NCBI RefSeq assembly: GCF_002245535.1
Contig: NZ_NKCN01000008.1
Coordinates: 124,001-188,000, forward strand
Length of the DNA: 64,000 nucleotides
DNA from: Mycobacterium lehmannii
Lineage (GTDB): Bacteria > Actinomycetota > Actinomycetes > Mycobacteriales > Mycobacteriaceae
Direction: 5' to 3'
Shown: positions 31,713-39,424 of the stretch, piece by piece
Layout of the letters: each line of letters begins with the position of its first letter
Position numbering within the stretch: position 1 is the stretch's first letter
The notes under the pieces: generated by a model
Told to the model about the DNA's origin: nothing
Database searches by the model: none
What the model saw: only the letters and a program-made list of their open reading frames with translations
Position numbers and translations under genes: made by a program

Positions 31713-32680
31713 TCAGAAGACCTGTCACCCGTCGGGTCGAATCGCACACTGACCTTCTGAAAGCCTTTCGCCCGTTCGGCTTTCGCCCGGCGCGTGTAGG
31801 TGCGCCGGTCGGCCGAGGTGAGGTCGACGTCGTCGGTGAACGGCGTCATCAGCGAACGGGGATACAGCTGGTCGACCCGAACGACGTTGACCTCGGCGCA
31901 CATCACCAACGTCACCGAAACCAGATACAGGAACGCGAGCAGGCCCAGAACCAACGCGAACACACTGTTGGTGGCGCTGGTCGATTTGACCACGTGAGAG
32001 ACGTAGTTCGCGCCGAACCACTGCAGCAGCTGCCATATCACCGCTGCCGCGAGGGCGCCGGGCAGTACGTCGCGGTACGACACGGAGCGGGCGGTGGTGA
32101 CGCGGAACGCCACCAGACAGATCAGCGCGTTGATCGCGACGGTGGCGACGGTGATGCCAACTTTTCCGAACCAGCCCAGGCTGGCCGTTGCGTGGCCGAC
32201 CGCCGACAGCACCGTCGCGGTGACCGCGGCCGAACCGAGCACGAACAACAGCAGCAGGCTGCGCAGGCGCGACCGGAACGGGTCGGGGCGGTTGTTGCGG
32301 GGCACCGCCCATACCGAGTCCATCGCGTTCTGCAGCGCCTGCCCGACACCGAGGCCGCCGTAGAGGGCGCCACCGATACCGACCACGACGGCCGTGACGC
32401 CGCCGCTGAGCTGCTCCGGCCGTTCGAGCTGGCTACCGATGACGGGGAACTGGCCGAGCGTGGACTGCAGGATCTGTTGCTGTAGCTCTGGGTGGCCGAC
32501 GAGTATGACCCCGAGCGCGGTGGTCAGCAGCAGTAGCAATGGGAACAGGGAGACGAACGCGTAATAGGTGATCAGCGCCGCCAGGTAACCACCCTGATCA
32601 TCGACGTACTTGTAGATCACCGCGATGACGAAACCCACGCGGCGGTTGCGTCGCTGCAGCCGGTCCAGCCAGCCCACCAT
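31679..32680 (-). CDS. YihY/UPF0761 (BrkB-like) integral membrane protein
   Basis: A 333-residue protein starting MVGWLDRLQRRNRRVGF at ATG 32680, supported by its own GGAGGG 7 bases upstream. Around six hydrophobic segments are visible (for example YAFVSLFPLLLLLTTALGVIL, GVTAVVVGIGGALYGGLGVGQAL, SLLLLFVLGSAAVTATVLSAV, VGITVATVAINALICLVAF, SVFALVLGLLAFLYLVSVTLVMCAEVNVV). YALITYYAFVSLFP-type segments are a family hallmark. The C-terminal 60 residues are hydrophilic and basic. Function of the family is uncertain. The frame remains open upstream into the polymerase gene; see the 32740 entry. Confidence 0.85.
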   Translation of the reverse strand: MVGWLDRLQRRNRRVGFVIAVIYKYVDDQGGYLAALITYYAFVSLFPLLLLLTTALGVILVGHPELQQQILQSTLGQFPVIGSQLERPEQLSGGVTAVVVGIGGALYGGLGVGQALQNAMDSVWAVPRNNRPDPFRSRLRSLLLLFVLGSAAVTATVLSAVGHATASLGWFGKVGITVATVAINALICLVAFRVTTARSVSYRDVLPGALAAAVIWQLLQWFGANYVSHVVKSTSATNSVFALVLGLLAFLYLVSVTLVMCAEVNVVRVDQLYPRSLMTPFTDDVDLTSADRRTYTRRAKAERAKGFQKVSVRFDPTGDRSSDQPGEVPDSQG

Positions 32681-32739
32681 CCGGAATCCCTCCGCCGATG
32701 CGCTGTCGATACCCGCTAACCGGCCGGGTGAATCCGACG

Positions 32740-33700
32740 TCAGCCGCCCTCGTTGCGACGCGCACGTGCCCGCCGCTTTCCCTCGTGCATGGCGGCGACC
32801 CGCGCGACGGGAATGGTCCTGCCGTGCTCGATCAGGTCTGGGTGGCAGCGTCTGCGGTGCGGGCATCGCCTGCGCCCACGGATCGCTCCCGTCCAGGACG
32901 TCGATCGCGTTGTGCACCGTGAAGTCGGCCGGTGTGATGCGGTCCAGGTCCGACCAGGCGACCGGGAACGACACCGGAGTGCCGGGGCGCAACCGGGGAC
33001 TGTATGCGGCGACGACCGTCGCACCACCGGCGCGGGTGGAGTCGATGAAGACCTTGCCTTCGCGGTCCTCGACGATGAAAGCCGTGGTGGCGCAGGAAGG
33101 GTCGAGCGCTTCCGCTCGCGCCGCGAGGGCACGGGTGGCCGCCGCGACGTCGTCGACCGGTGCGCTGTCGTCGACCGGCACGAAAACATGCACTCCCTTT
33201 GCGCCGCTCGTCTTCACCGCTCCGGCCAGACCGCAGTCCGAAAGCGCCTGCCGCACAAGGTAAGCCGCGGCGACGACGGCCGTGAAGCCGCTTCCCTCCG
33301 GCGGGTCGAGGTCGAGCACCAGATGCGTTGGGCGGTAGATGTTCTCGGCCAAGCCGAGGGTGGGGTGGTACTCGACGGCGCGCTGGTTGGCCAGCCACAG
33401 CAACGTGCGCCGATCGTCGCACAGCGCATAGCGGACCTCGCGGTGGGAGGACTCGGCCCACATCGAGACGGTCTTCACCCAGTCCGGGGTGTACTTCGGC
33501 ACGTTCTTCTGCATGAACGGCGCCCGCCCGCGCAGCACCCGCAACACCGTCAGGGGACGTCCCTCGAGGCCGGGAAGGATTCGATCGGATACCGCGTCGA
33601 GGTAATTGATCAGATCGCGCTTGGTGGCATCGGCGTCCGGGCTCAACGGTTGATCGAGGTTGGTCAGGTCGACCCCGGCGCGCTGCTCGGCGGCGCTCAT
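32740..33700 (-). pseudogene. LigD-type primase-polymerase (polD1-like) with apparent 1-base frameshift near its 3' end
   Basis: The first about 287 codons encode an archaeo-eukaryotic primase-like polymerase domain: HLVLDLDPPEGSG (metal DxD), KTSGAKGVHVFVPVD and VFIDSTRAGG (third metal Asp). Near 32837-32843 the frame changes. A frame offset by one base reads DLIEHGRTIPVARVAAMHEG KRRARARRNEGG and stops at 32740, the basic tail expected of this family, giving about 319 residues. The original frame instead stays open through the next gene for 673 codons. An extra T near 32839 (plus strand) explains this. Catalytic residues are intact, so a sequencing error or a mild mutation are both possible. 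Confidence 0.7.
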
Positions 33701-33720
33701 GTCCTCACCCTAGGCGCGTG

Positions 33721-34755
33721 TCAGACGCTGAGCCGGCGATAGCGCTGCAGCCGCCGAACCCCCGCGGCCGAGACCACGCCGTGGTGCGGTGCCAGCGCCG
33801 CCGTGATGCGCGCGCGGACGTCGTCGACGTCGAGATGGGTGCCAATCGCGACGAGTCCGTTGGCGACCGCCGTAGACCGCGCGTTCGCGATGTGTACAGA
33901 CGTGCCGACCACATTGACGACATAGCGGCGCGTGCGCTCTCGGTACCGGACCGCGACCGTGCCCTTGAGCCGGTACACGCCCGGGGGTGGCGTTTCGAGC
34001 AGGTCGATCAGCGCCGCGGGATCGACGCAACCGTTGCTGGTCACGGTGACCGAATCGGCGTGCACGTGCGGGTGGTCATGGGCGTCTTCGGTGTCGACGA
34101 GCAATTCGCGCAGGGAGAGCTGCTCGCCGACGTCGACGGATGCGGACACGTCGTACAGCAGAGCCGGGTCGACACGTCCGGCCGTGGCACCCACGACGTG
34201 TGCGTCCGGATTCCGTTCGCGCACGCGTTTTTCGATTCGCCCGAGCGTCTCGTCGCGGGCGTCCTCGGAGATCTGGTCGAGTTTGTTGACCACCACGAGC
34301 GTGGCCGCGCCGTATCGCGCAGGCGGGGTCGCGTGGTCGTCGACGGTGTCGAAATGCGCGGCGGCGTCGATGACATCGACGATGCCGCCGGGCCGCACCC
34401 GCTCCACCCCGCTGAATCGGATCATCCGCGACACCGCTATCGGGTCGGCCAGTCCGCTGGCCTCGATGATGATTGCGTCCAGGCCGAGTTTCGGGTCGGC
34501 GAGCCTGGCCAGCGCGTCGTCGAGCCCGCCCTCGTCGGGAAGGCAGCAGATGCAGCCCCCGGCGATCGAGGCCGGCTCGTCGACCTGCCCGGTGACCAGT
34601 GCCGCGTCGACGTTGAGTTCGCCGAAGTCGTTGATGATGACACCGACGCGGGCACCCGGCTGGCGCAGCACGTGGTTGAGCAGCGTGGTCTTACCCGCGC
34701 CGAGGTAGCCGGTCAGAGCGATGGCCGGAATCGTGGTCGCTGTCACGCGACACAT
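33721..34755 (-). CDS. CobW/COG0523-family GTPase (metal chaperone)
   Basis: A 344-residue G3E GTPase. The P-loop GYLGAGKTT is at residues 16-24, the metal-binding GGCICC (C68-x-C70-C71) follows, then EASGLADP, and VVNKLD supplies the guanine-specificity motif. A short His-rich stretch (EDAHDHPHVHAD, about residue 220) and a C-terminal CobW domain are present. COG0523 proteins deliver metals such as zinc to target proteins, often under zinc limitation; no Zur box was recognised upstream. It is 20 bases upstream of the polymerase gene on the same strand, so probably co-transcribed with it. Confidence 0.88.
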   Translation of the reverse strand: MCRVTATTIPAIALTGYLGAGKTTLLNHVLRQPGARVGVIINDFGELNVDAALVTGQVDEPASIAGGCICCLPDEGGLDDALARLADPKLGLDAIIIEASGLADPIAVSRMIRFSGVERVRPGGIVDVIDAAAHFDTVDDHATPPARYGAATLVVVNKLDQISEDARDETLGRIEKRVRERNPDAHVVGATAGRVDPALLYDVSASVDVGEQLSLRELLVDTEDAHDHPHVHADSVTVTSNGCVDPAALIDLLETPPPGVYRLKGTVAVRYRERTRRYVVNVVGTSVHIANARSTAVANGLVAIGTHLDVDDVRARITAALAPHHGVVSAAGVRRLQRYRRLSV

Positions 34756-34865
34756 GATCGCAGCGTTTCGATCGGGTGCGAACGGCTATCCCGCCGGGCG
34801 ATGGCTGTTCCAGGATCTCAGGGCTCACCCAAAGCGGCGCCGACAGCGCGGCGCCCCCCGTGTAG

Positions 34866-35063
34866 CGGGCGGCGGTGGCCGTCGGGGCGGTTTTACTGCT
34901 CGCCGGAGTGCTGGGTTTCATCCCCGGTGTGACCACGGACTACGACGCCCTCACGTTCGCGGGTCACCACTCGGGTGCCCAGCTTCTCGGTGTGTTCAAC
35001 GTGTCGGTGCTGGGTCTGCTGCTGGGCCGCGCCGGTGACGCGCCCGATCTCCTACGCGATTGA
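34866..35063 (+). pseudogene. DUF4383 membrane protein remnant
   Basis: The translation after a TAG at 34863-34865 reads AVGAVLLLAGVLGFIPGVTT, then DYDALTFAGHHSGAQLLGVF and NVSVL. This is the conserved N-terminal half of DUF4383 proteins. No start codon precedes it in frame; the upstream frame is closed by the TAG. After NVSVL the family sequence HNIVHLLFG is missing and an unrelated tail ends at 35063, so the other predicted membrane helices are gone. It is a decayed fragment inside a 386-base gap (34756-35141) that otherwise shows only CCACA-GCA-TGTGG (35102-35114) and the next ribosome site. Confidence 0.7.
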
Positions 35064-35141
35064 GCCATTGCTGTGCATCCGCCCACAGAGGGTTTCGGAC
35101 CCCACAGCATGTGGAACCTTGACCCTTGAGAGGAGGCCCGA

Positions 35142-35690
35142 ATGACGGACCACGACAAGGCCGGCCAGGCACGCGAAGGCCTGATCGACTCGGTGAAAGG
35201 CAAGGCCAAAGAGATGTTTGGCGCCATCACCGGAAACGACTCGCTGACCGCCGAAGGCCAACTGCAGCAGGCCGAGGCCGAACGCCGTAAAGAAGCCAAC
35301 ACGATCGACGCGGTCGCCGACGCGGAGGCGCGGGAGGCCCGCAGCGATGTGGTGGAGGCCAAGCGCGAGGGCGCCAAGGAGCGCACCGCGGCGAACGCCG
35401 AAGCGGCCGCCGAAAAGGGCGCGGTGGAGAACCAGAAGGCCGCCCAGAAGCGTGCCGCCGAAGCCGCCGCCCATCAGCAGCTCGAGCGCGAGCGCACCCA
35501 GGCCGAAATCGACGCCGAGCGCAAGGCGCGCGAAGCCAGGGCCGAGCAGCGGGCGGGGGTGCACGACGCCGACACCCAGCTCGCCGGCGCGCTCGAAGAC
35601 CACCGCGAAGCCGTCGAGGAGTCGGCAAGCGCGAAAGCGGAGGCCGCCCGTATCCGGCGGCAGGCCGAAAACCTCAACGACGACGCCTGA
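35142..35690 (+). CDS. CsbD-like N-terminus fused to a long charged coiled coil
   Basis: A 182-residue, very hydrophilic protein preceded by GAGAGGAGG. The N-terminus (SVKGKAKEMFGAITGNDSLTAEGQLQQAEAERRKE, about residues 17-51) resembles CsbD-type stress proteins. The rest is an Ala/Glu/Arg/Lys-rich helix without Pro or Gly breaks for about 120 residues, predicted coiled coil. No signal peptide or membrane segment. It is paired with another coiled-coil gene 26 bases downstream. A stress-related or surface-associated structural role is a guess based on CsbD; no enzymatic motif is present. Confidence 0.75.
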   Translation: MTDHDKAGQAREGLIDSVKGKAKEMFGAITGNDSLTAEGQLQQAEAERRKEANTIDAVADAEAREARSDVVEAKREGAKERTAANAEAAAEKGAVENQKAAQKRAAEAAAHQQLERERTQAEIDAERKAREARAEQRAGVHDADTQLAGALEDHREAVEESASAKAEAARIRRQAENLNDDA

Positions 35691-35716
35691 GCAGGGCGTA
35701 GAAGGAGCTTGAACCG

Positions 35717-36382
35717 ATGAGCCTCACCGCTATTCCGAAGGCGGTGCTGAAGTTTCAGTACCAGGTGGCCCGTGTGCCGCTGCAGTTGATCGACGACCGC
35801 TTCGTCGCCCGGATGGACGACGAAGCGCCGGCCCGGCTGTTCTACGAGCGTTCCCTGGGGATGCTCGACACTGCCGTGGGCACGGCGCTCGGTGATCACG
35901 AGCTCCAGAAGCGCGGCGCCACCCTCGTCGAGCGCAGCGACGCGTTGCGCCGCGCGGCAGAACTCGACGCGGCCGCCGACGAGAACGTCAAGCAGGCGGG
36001 CCGAGAGCTGAAGGTGACCCGCGAGAAGGCGCTGCAGGACAAGCAGAAGACGTTCGAGGAGACCGAGGCCGAAGCCCGCCAGGCGCGCACCGATGCGCAG
36101 GAGCGCAAGCGCGCGGCGGTTGAGAACGCCGAGAAGAAGATCGCCGAGGACAAGAAGAAGGCTGACGAGATCGCCGAACAGCGCAAGAAGAACGTCGAGA
36201 CCGCCAAGCGCCGCGAAGAAGAGCAGATCGACGCGGCCGAGCGCACCGTCGCGAAGGTGGCCAGCGCCAAGATGGCCGACGCGCAGGACAAGCGCGTCGA
36301 CGCGGCCACGACGCGTGCGCAGGCCGACAAGATCGACGACCTCGCCGACGCCGAGAAGGAAAAGCGACAAGCCGACCGCTGA
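35717..36382 (+). CDS. Coiled-coil protein of the mycobacterial IF2-like family
   Basis: A 221-residue protein. Residues 1-75 form a compact conserved head (SLTAIPKAVLKFQYQVARVPLQLIDDRF and LFYERSLGMLDTAVGTALGDHELQKRGATLVERSDALRRA). Residues about 80-221 are a highly charged Ala/Lys/Glu coiled coil. Databases often label such proteins translation initiation factor IF-2 by low-complexity similarity, but there is no GTPase domain. It forms an apparent two-gene unit with the CsbD-like gene. Function unknown. Confidence 0.75.
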   Translation: MSLTAIPKAVLKFQYQVARVPLQLIDDRFVARMDDEAPARLFYERSLGMLDTAVGTALGDHELQKRGATLVERSDALRRAAELDAAADENVKQAGRELKVTREKALQDKQKTFEETEAEARQARTDAQERKRAAVENAEKKIAEDKKKADEIAEQRKKNVETAKRREEEQIDAAERTVAKVASAKMADAQDKRVDAATTRAQADKIDDLADAEKEKRQADR

Positions 36383-36389
36383 GGGGGGG

Positions 36390-37802
36390 TCAGATCCCGA
36401 GCAGCGACTCGATCCAACCTCGCGCGAAGTACAGCAGGAAGCCCGCGGCGACCACCCACAACAGTGGGCTGATCTCGCGGGCTTTTCCTGCTGCCGACCG
36501 CAGCACCACCCACGCGATGAAGCCGACGCCGATGCCGTTGGCGATCGAGTACGAGAACGGCATCGTGGCCACCGTCAGCACTACGGGCAGCGCGACGGAG
36601 AACTCGGAGATGTCAATGTGTCGCAGGTGCGATACCATCATCGACCCGACGATCACCAGCGCGGCGGCGGCCACCTCCGTGGGTACCACCGACGCCAGCG
36701 GAGAGATGAACATCGCGGCGAGGAACAGGACGCCGGTCACGATGTTGGCCAGCCCGGTCCTGGCGCCCTCGCCGATGCCCGCACCCGATTCGACGAACAC
36801 CGTGTTCGACGAGGCCGAGGATGCGCCGCCGACCACGGCGCCCGCGCCTTCGACGATCAGGGCCGCCCGCAGGCGCGGGAAGGTGCCCTTCTCGTCGGCG
36901 AGCCCGGCCTCGCGGGACAGGCCCGTGAACGTGCCCATTGCGTCGAAGAAGTTCGCGAACACGAGCGTGAACACGAACATGGTCGCGGCGATCACGCCGA
37001 TGCGACCGAAGCTGTCCATGCTGAAGGCGCCGACGAGCGAGAGGTCGGGAAGCGCGAACGGTGAGCCCGACAGGGTCGGGACCGACAGGCTCCAGCCTCC
37101 GGGCTTGTCCGCGGCAGAGCCGAGGTGCCAGATCGACTCGGTCACTACCGCAACGACGGTGCCCGCGACGAGTCCGATCAGGATGCCGCCCCGCACTTTT
37201 CGGGCCACCAGGATGCCCGTCAGCAGCAGCGTGAAGGCGAAGACGACGGTGGGTACGGTGCTGATGGAGCCGCTGCCGTTGCCGCCGAGGCCGACCGGCG
37301 GTGACGCGACGCCCGTCGAACCGATGAACCCCGCGTCGACGAGGCCGATGAACAGGATGAACAGCCCGATGCCGGCCGTGATGGCCAGCTTCAGCTGCAT
37401 CGGTACGGCATCGAAGACCAGCCGCCGCAATCCGGTCGCCGCCAGTACGACGATGATGAGCCCGTTGATCACCACCAGTCCCATGGCTTCGGCCCAGGTG
37501 AGGGAGCCGACGAGCGTCGTCGCCACGAACGAGTTGATGCCGAGACCGGCGGCGAACGCGAACGGCATCCGCGCGATGAGGCCGAACAGGATCGTCATCA
37601 CGCCCGCAGCCAGCGCAGTGACCGCCGAAACCTCGGCGAATCGCAGCCGATCGCCGGTGACGTCGGTGGAACTGGACAGGATGATCGGGTTCAGGACGAT
37701 GATGTAGGCCATCGCGATGAACGTGACCAGCCCGCCGCGGGCCTCCGCGCCGACCGTCGTGCCGCGCGCCGAGATCTCGAAGAAGCGGTCGAGGCGGTTC
37801 AT
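36390..37802 (-). CDS. NCS2/AzgA-like purine permease
   Basis: A 470-residue membrane transporter with about 12-14 hydrophobic helices. Diagnostic segments are FEISARGTTVGAEARGGLVTFIAMAYIIVLNPIIL (residues 7-41), FAFAAGLGINSFVATTLVG, FANFFDAMGTFTGLSREAGL (the NCS2 substrate and proton-binding region; N and D/E residues) and SNTVFVESGAGIGEGARTGLANIVTGVLF. AzgA-type members import adenine, guanine or hypoxanthine with protons. Its end nearly abuts the convergent coiled-coil gene, and the MarR gene is upstream on the same strand, 10 bases away. Confidence 0.9.
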   Translation of the reverse strand: MNRLDRFFEISARGTTVGAEARGGLVTFIAMAYIIVLNPIILSSSTDVTGDRLRFAEVSAVTALAAGVMTILFGLIARMPFAFAAGLGINSFVATTLVGSLTWAEAMGLVVINGLIIVVLAATGLRRLVFDAVPMQLKLAITAGIGLFILFIGLVDAGFIGSTGVASPPVGLGGNGSGSISTVPTVVFAFTLLLTGILVARKVRGGILIGLVAGTVVAVVTESIWHLGSAADKPGGWSLSVPTLSGSPFALPDLSLVGAFSMDSFGRIGVIAATMFVFTLVFANFFDAMGTFTGLSREAGLADEKGTFPRLRAALIVEGAGAVVGGASSASSNTVFVESGAGIGEGARTGLANIVTGVLFLAAMFISPLASVVPTEVAAAALVIVGSMMVSHLRHIDISEFSVALPVVLTVATMPFSYSIANGIGVGFIAWVVLRSAAGKAREISPLLWVVAAGFLLYFARGWIESLLGI

Positions 37803-37812
37803 TTCTCAGACC

Positions 37813-38247
37813 CTATGGGGTGTCCTCGACACCCGTCATCTCGTGCAGGGCCCGCAGGAACGCTCGCCGGTCGGCGGGGGAGAGCGCCGAAAGCCACCGC
37901 TCCTCGCCGCGCTGGATCTCCGTCTGCACCGAATCTTTAAGAGCACGGCCGGCTTCGGTGATCTCCAGCAGACGCACGCGCCGGTCGGCCGGGTCGGGTA
38001 CGCGCTCGATGTAGCCGCGCTCCTGAAGTTCGTCGAGCGTGGGGATGATCCGGGTCTTGTCGGCGCCGATGGCTTCGGCGAGTGCGGCTTGGCTGCGCAC
38101 CGGGGACTCGTCGAGCGCTGACAGCACGGCGTAACCCCACATCGAAACGCCGTGTTCGGCGAGCACGGGGGTCTCCAGGGCGATCAGCCGGCGCATCAGC
38201 GGGGCGAGCATCGCCGCGAGGTCTCGTCGTCGCGGCTTGGACGGCAT
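37813..38247 (-). CDS. MarR-family transcriptional regulator
   Basis: A 144-residue winged-helix dimeric regulator: the HTH is AALAEAIGADKTRIIPTLDELQERGYIERVPDPADRRVRLLEITEAGRAL (about residues 59-108), with the beta-wing DRRVRLLEIT. MarR proteins usually repress their own divergent promoter and respond to aromatic ligands. It is divergent from the 38299 gene across a 51-base gap carrying a good promoter and three TAAGC repeats, and co-directional with the purine permease downstream. Confidence 0.9.
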   Translation of the reverse strand: MPSKPRRRDLAAMLAPLMRRLIALETPVLAEHGVSMWGYAVLSALDESPVRSQAALAEAIGADKTRIIPTLDELQERGYIERVPDPADRRVRLLEITEAGRALKDSVQTEIQRGEERWLSALSPADRRAFLRALHEMTGVEDTP

Positions 38248-38257
38248 GCAGGAATAT

Positions 38258-38296
38258 TAAGCGTTGACCAATGATAAGCAGAGGCATATCGTAAGC
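38258..38296 (+). promoter_or_regulatory. Promoter for 38299 with three TAAGC repeats at 17-base spacing
   Basis: TTGACC (38264-38269), 17 bases, TATCGT (38287-38292) fit a sigma-A promoter whose start would fall at about 38299, the ATG itself, predicting a leaderless transcript. TAAGC occurs at 38258-38262, 38275-38279 and 38292-38296, exactly 17 bases apart, framing the -35 and -10. These may be contacts for the divergent MarR protein (inference). Confidence 0.5.
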
Positions 38297-38298
38297 GT

Positions 38299-38934
38299 AT
38301 GTCTACTATTACCGATCTCCGACCGTTCCATCGAACAGCGATCAACGCCAGCGTCGACATCGTCTCGCGAGTGACGGTCGATGACCTCGATCGTCCGACG
38401 CCGTGTGGCGGGTGGGACCTCGGCGACCTGTTGACTCATATGACCGTGCAGCACAAGGGGTTTGCCGCCTCCGCTCGCGGAGCGGGTGGCGATCTCGGGG
38501 TGTGGAGGCCCCTGACCGTCGCGGACGCGGTCCGCGCCAACCCTGGCGGCGCCTATGCCGCCGCGGCCGCGGAGGTGGTGGCCGCGTTCGCTGGCGAGGG
38601 GGTGCTGGAGGCGACGTTCGTGCTACCGGAGTTCGGCGAGGACGCCACGGTTCCGGGTGCGATGGCGATCGGTTTTCACTTCGTCGATTACGTCGTGCAC
38701 GGGTGGGACGTCGCCCGCAGCATCGGTGTGCCGTTCGGATTGCCCGACGACGTCGTTGCGGCCGTCGTGCCACTGGCGATGGGGGTACCTGACGGTGAAA
38801 TTCGAGACGCGGACAACTCACCGTTCGCGCGTGCCGTGGAACCTCAGGCCGGGGCGAGCGACCTGGATCGGGTGCTGCGCCACTTGGGCCGATCGCCCGA
38901 TTGGCGGCCCGCAGGCGTCACCGCGGATCGATGA
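38299..38934 (+). CDS. TIGR03086-type DinB-like protein (mycothiol-dependent maleylpyruvate isomerase fold)
   Basis: A 211-residue protein. The N-terminal four-helix DinB-like domain includes LDRPTPCGGWDLGDLLTHMTVQHKGFAASARG (about residues 34-65) and GFHFVDYVVHGWDVARSIG (about 130-148), whose His residues form the usual metal triad. Actinobacterial members are metal-binding, and some use mycothiol for isomerisation or detoxification. No ribosome site is seen, consistent with leaderless transcription. Its 3' end overlaps the NYN gene by 17 bases. Exact function unknown. Confidence 0.82.
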   Translation: MSTITDLRPFHRTAINASVDIVSRVTVDDLDRPTPCGGWDLGDLLTHMTVQHKGFAASARGAGGDLGVWRPLTVADAVRANPGGAYAAAAAEVVAAFAGEGVLEATFVLPEFGEDATVPGAMAIGFHFVDYVVHGWDVARSIGVPFGLPDDVVAAVVPLAMGVPDGEIRDADNSPFARAVEPQAGASDLDRVLRHLGRSPDWRPAGVTADR

Positions 38935-39289
38935 GATCGCGCAACCTCTCCGCCGGGACGACGGACGCGCCGGCCTCGCGTACCCGCTCGGCAAGGGTGC
39001 GGTCGGACGTGGCCACGCTGATATCGGCAGGCCGGTCGTCGGCGAGGACCAGGCGGACGATCTCGTCATCGGCCGAATTGGGCGCCGGGCGCGGAGCATA
39101 GGCCACGGTGACGGCCGACGAGTCGATCGGAGGCTGGGGTGGGCGTTCGAACACCACGGTGACGTCATCGCCGTGAGCACGCCAGGATTCCAACCGCTTG
39201 ACCAGCGTCACCATGGCGCGATGACGATCACGCCACCAGCCGTCGGGGCGCGAACCGATCACGTTCATACCGTCGACGATCCACCGCAT
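38918..39289 (-). CDS. NYN-domain (PIN-like) putative RNA nuclease, YacP-like
   Basis: About 123 residues from ATG 39289 (MRWIVDGMNVIGSRPDGWWRDR), chosen because the first beta-strand starts there. Upstream in-frame codons to 39376 cross a strong hairpin and encode low-complexity sequence. Acidic metal-site candidates are D6 in IVDGMNVIG, DDEIVRLVL and ATSDRTLAERV. NYN/YacP proteins are single-strand RNA endonucleases. Convergent with the 38299 gene, overlapping by 17 bases. Confidence 0.82.
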   Translation of the reverse strand: MRWIVDGMNVIGSRPDGWWRDRHRAMVTLVKRLESWRAHGDDVTVVFERPPQPPIDSSAVTVAYAPRPAPNSADDEIVRLVLADDRPADISVATSDRTLAERVREAGASVVPAERLRDLIDPR

Positions 39290-39347
39290 CGCGTGTCGAG
39301 GACCGGCGTCGGTCGACGGTGAAGCGGGTTCAGAAGGCGTGGCCGGT

Positions 39348-39380
39348 CTGCTTGGCCGTCGGATGCCGACGGCCAAGCAG
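39348..39380. terminator. Perfect 15-base inverted repeat with 3-base loop
   Basis: CTGCTTGGCCGTCGG, ATG, CCGACGGCCAAGCAG: a GC-rich, uninterrupted stem. It lies between the STAS gene (ends 39425, minus strand) and the NYN gene (starts 39289, minus strand), so it probably terminates STAS transcription. A T-tract is absent. It is by far the strongest hairpin noticed in the window. Confidence 0.6.
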
Positions 39381-39424
39381 GTAACCGAGCCAGCGAATAT
39401 CGAGAAGCACCTGGTCGCCTTCCG

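Noticed and set aside
31679..33700. Treating the continuous frame as a real polymerase-YihY fusion gene
   Set aside because: An alternative frame gives the expected polymerase tail and stop, and YihY has its own ribosome site; kept as a finding but annotated as two units.
39290..39376. N-terminal extension of the NYN protein
   Set aside because: It would place the strong hairpin within the coding start and adds Pro/Ser-rich sequence before the first strand of the domain.
39348..39380. Hairpin as a phage or ICE attachment site
   Set aside because: No integrase, tRNA or second copy was found in the window.
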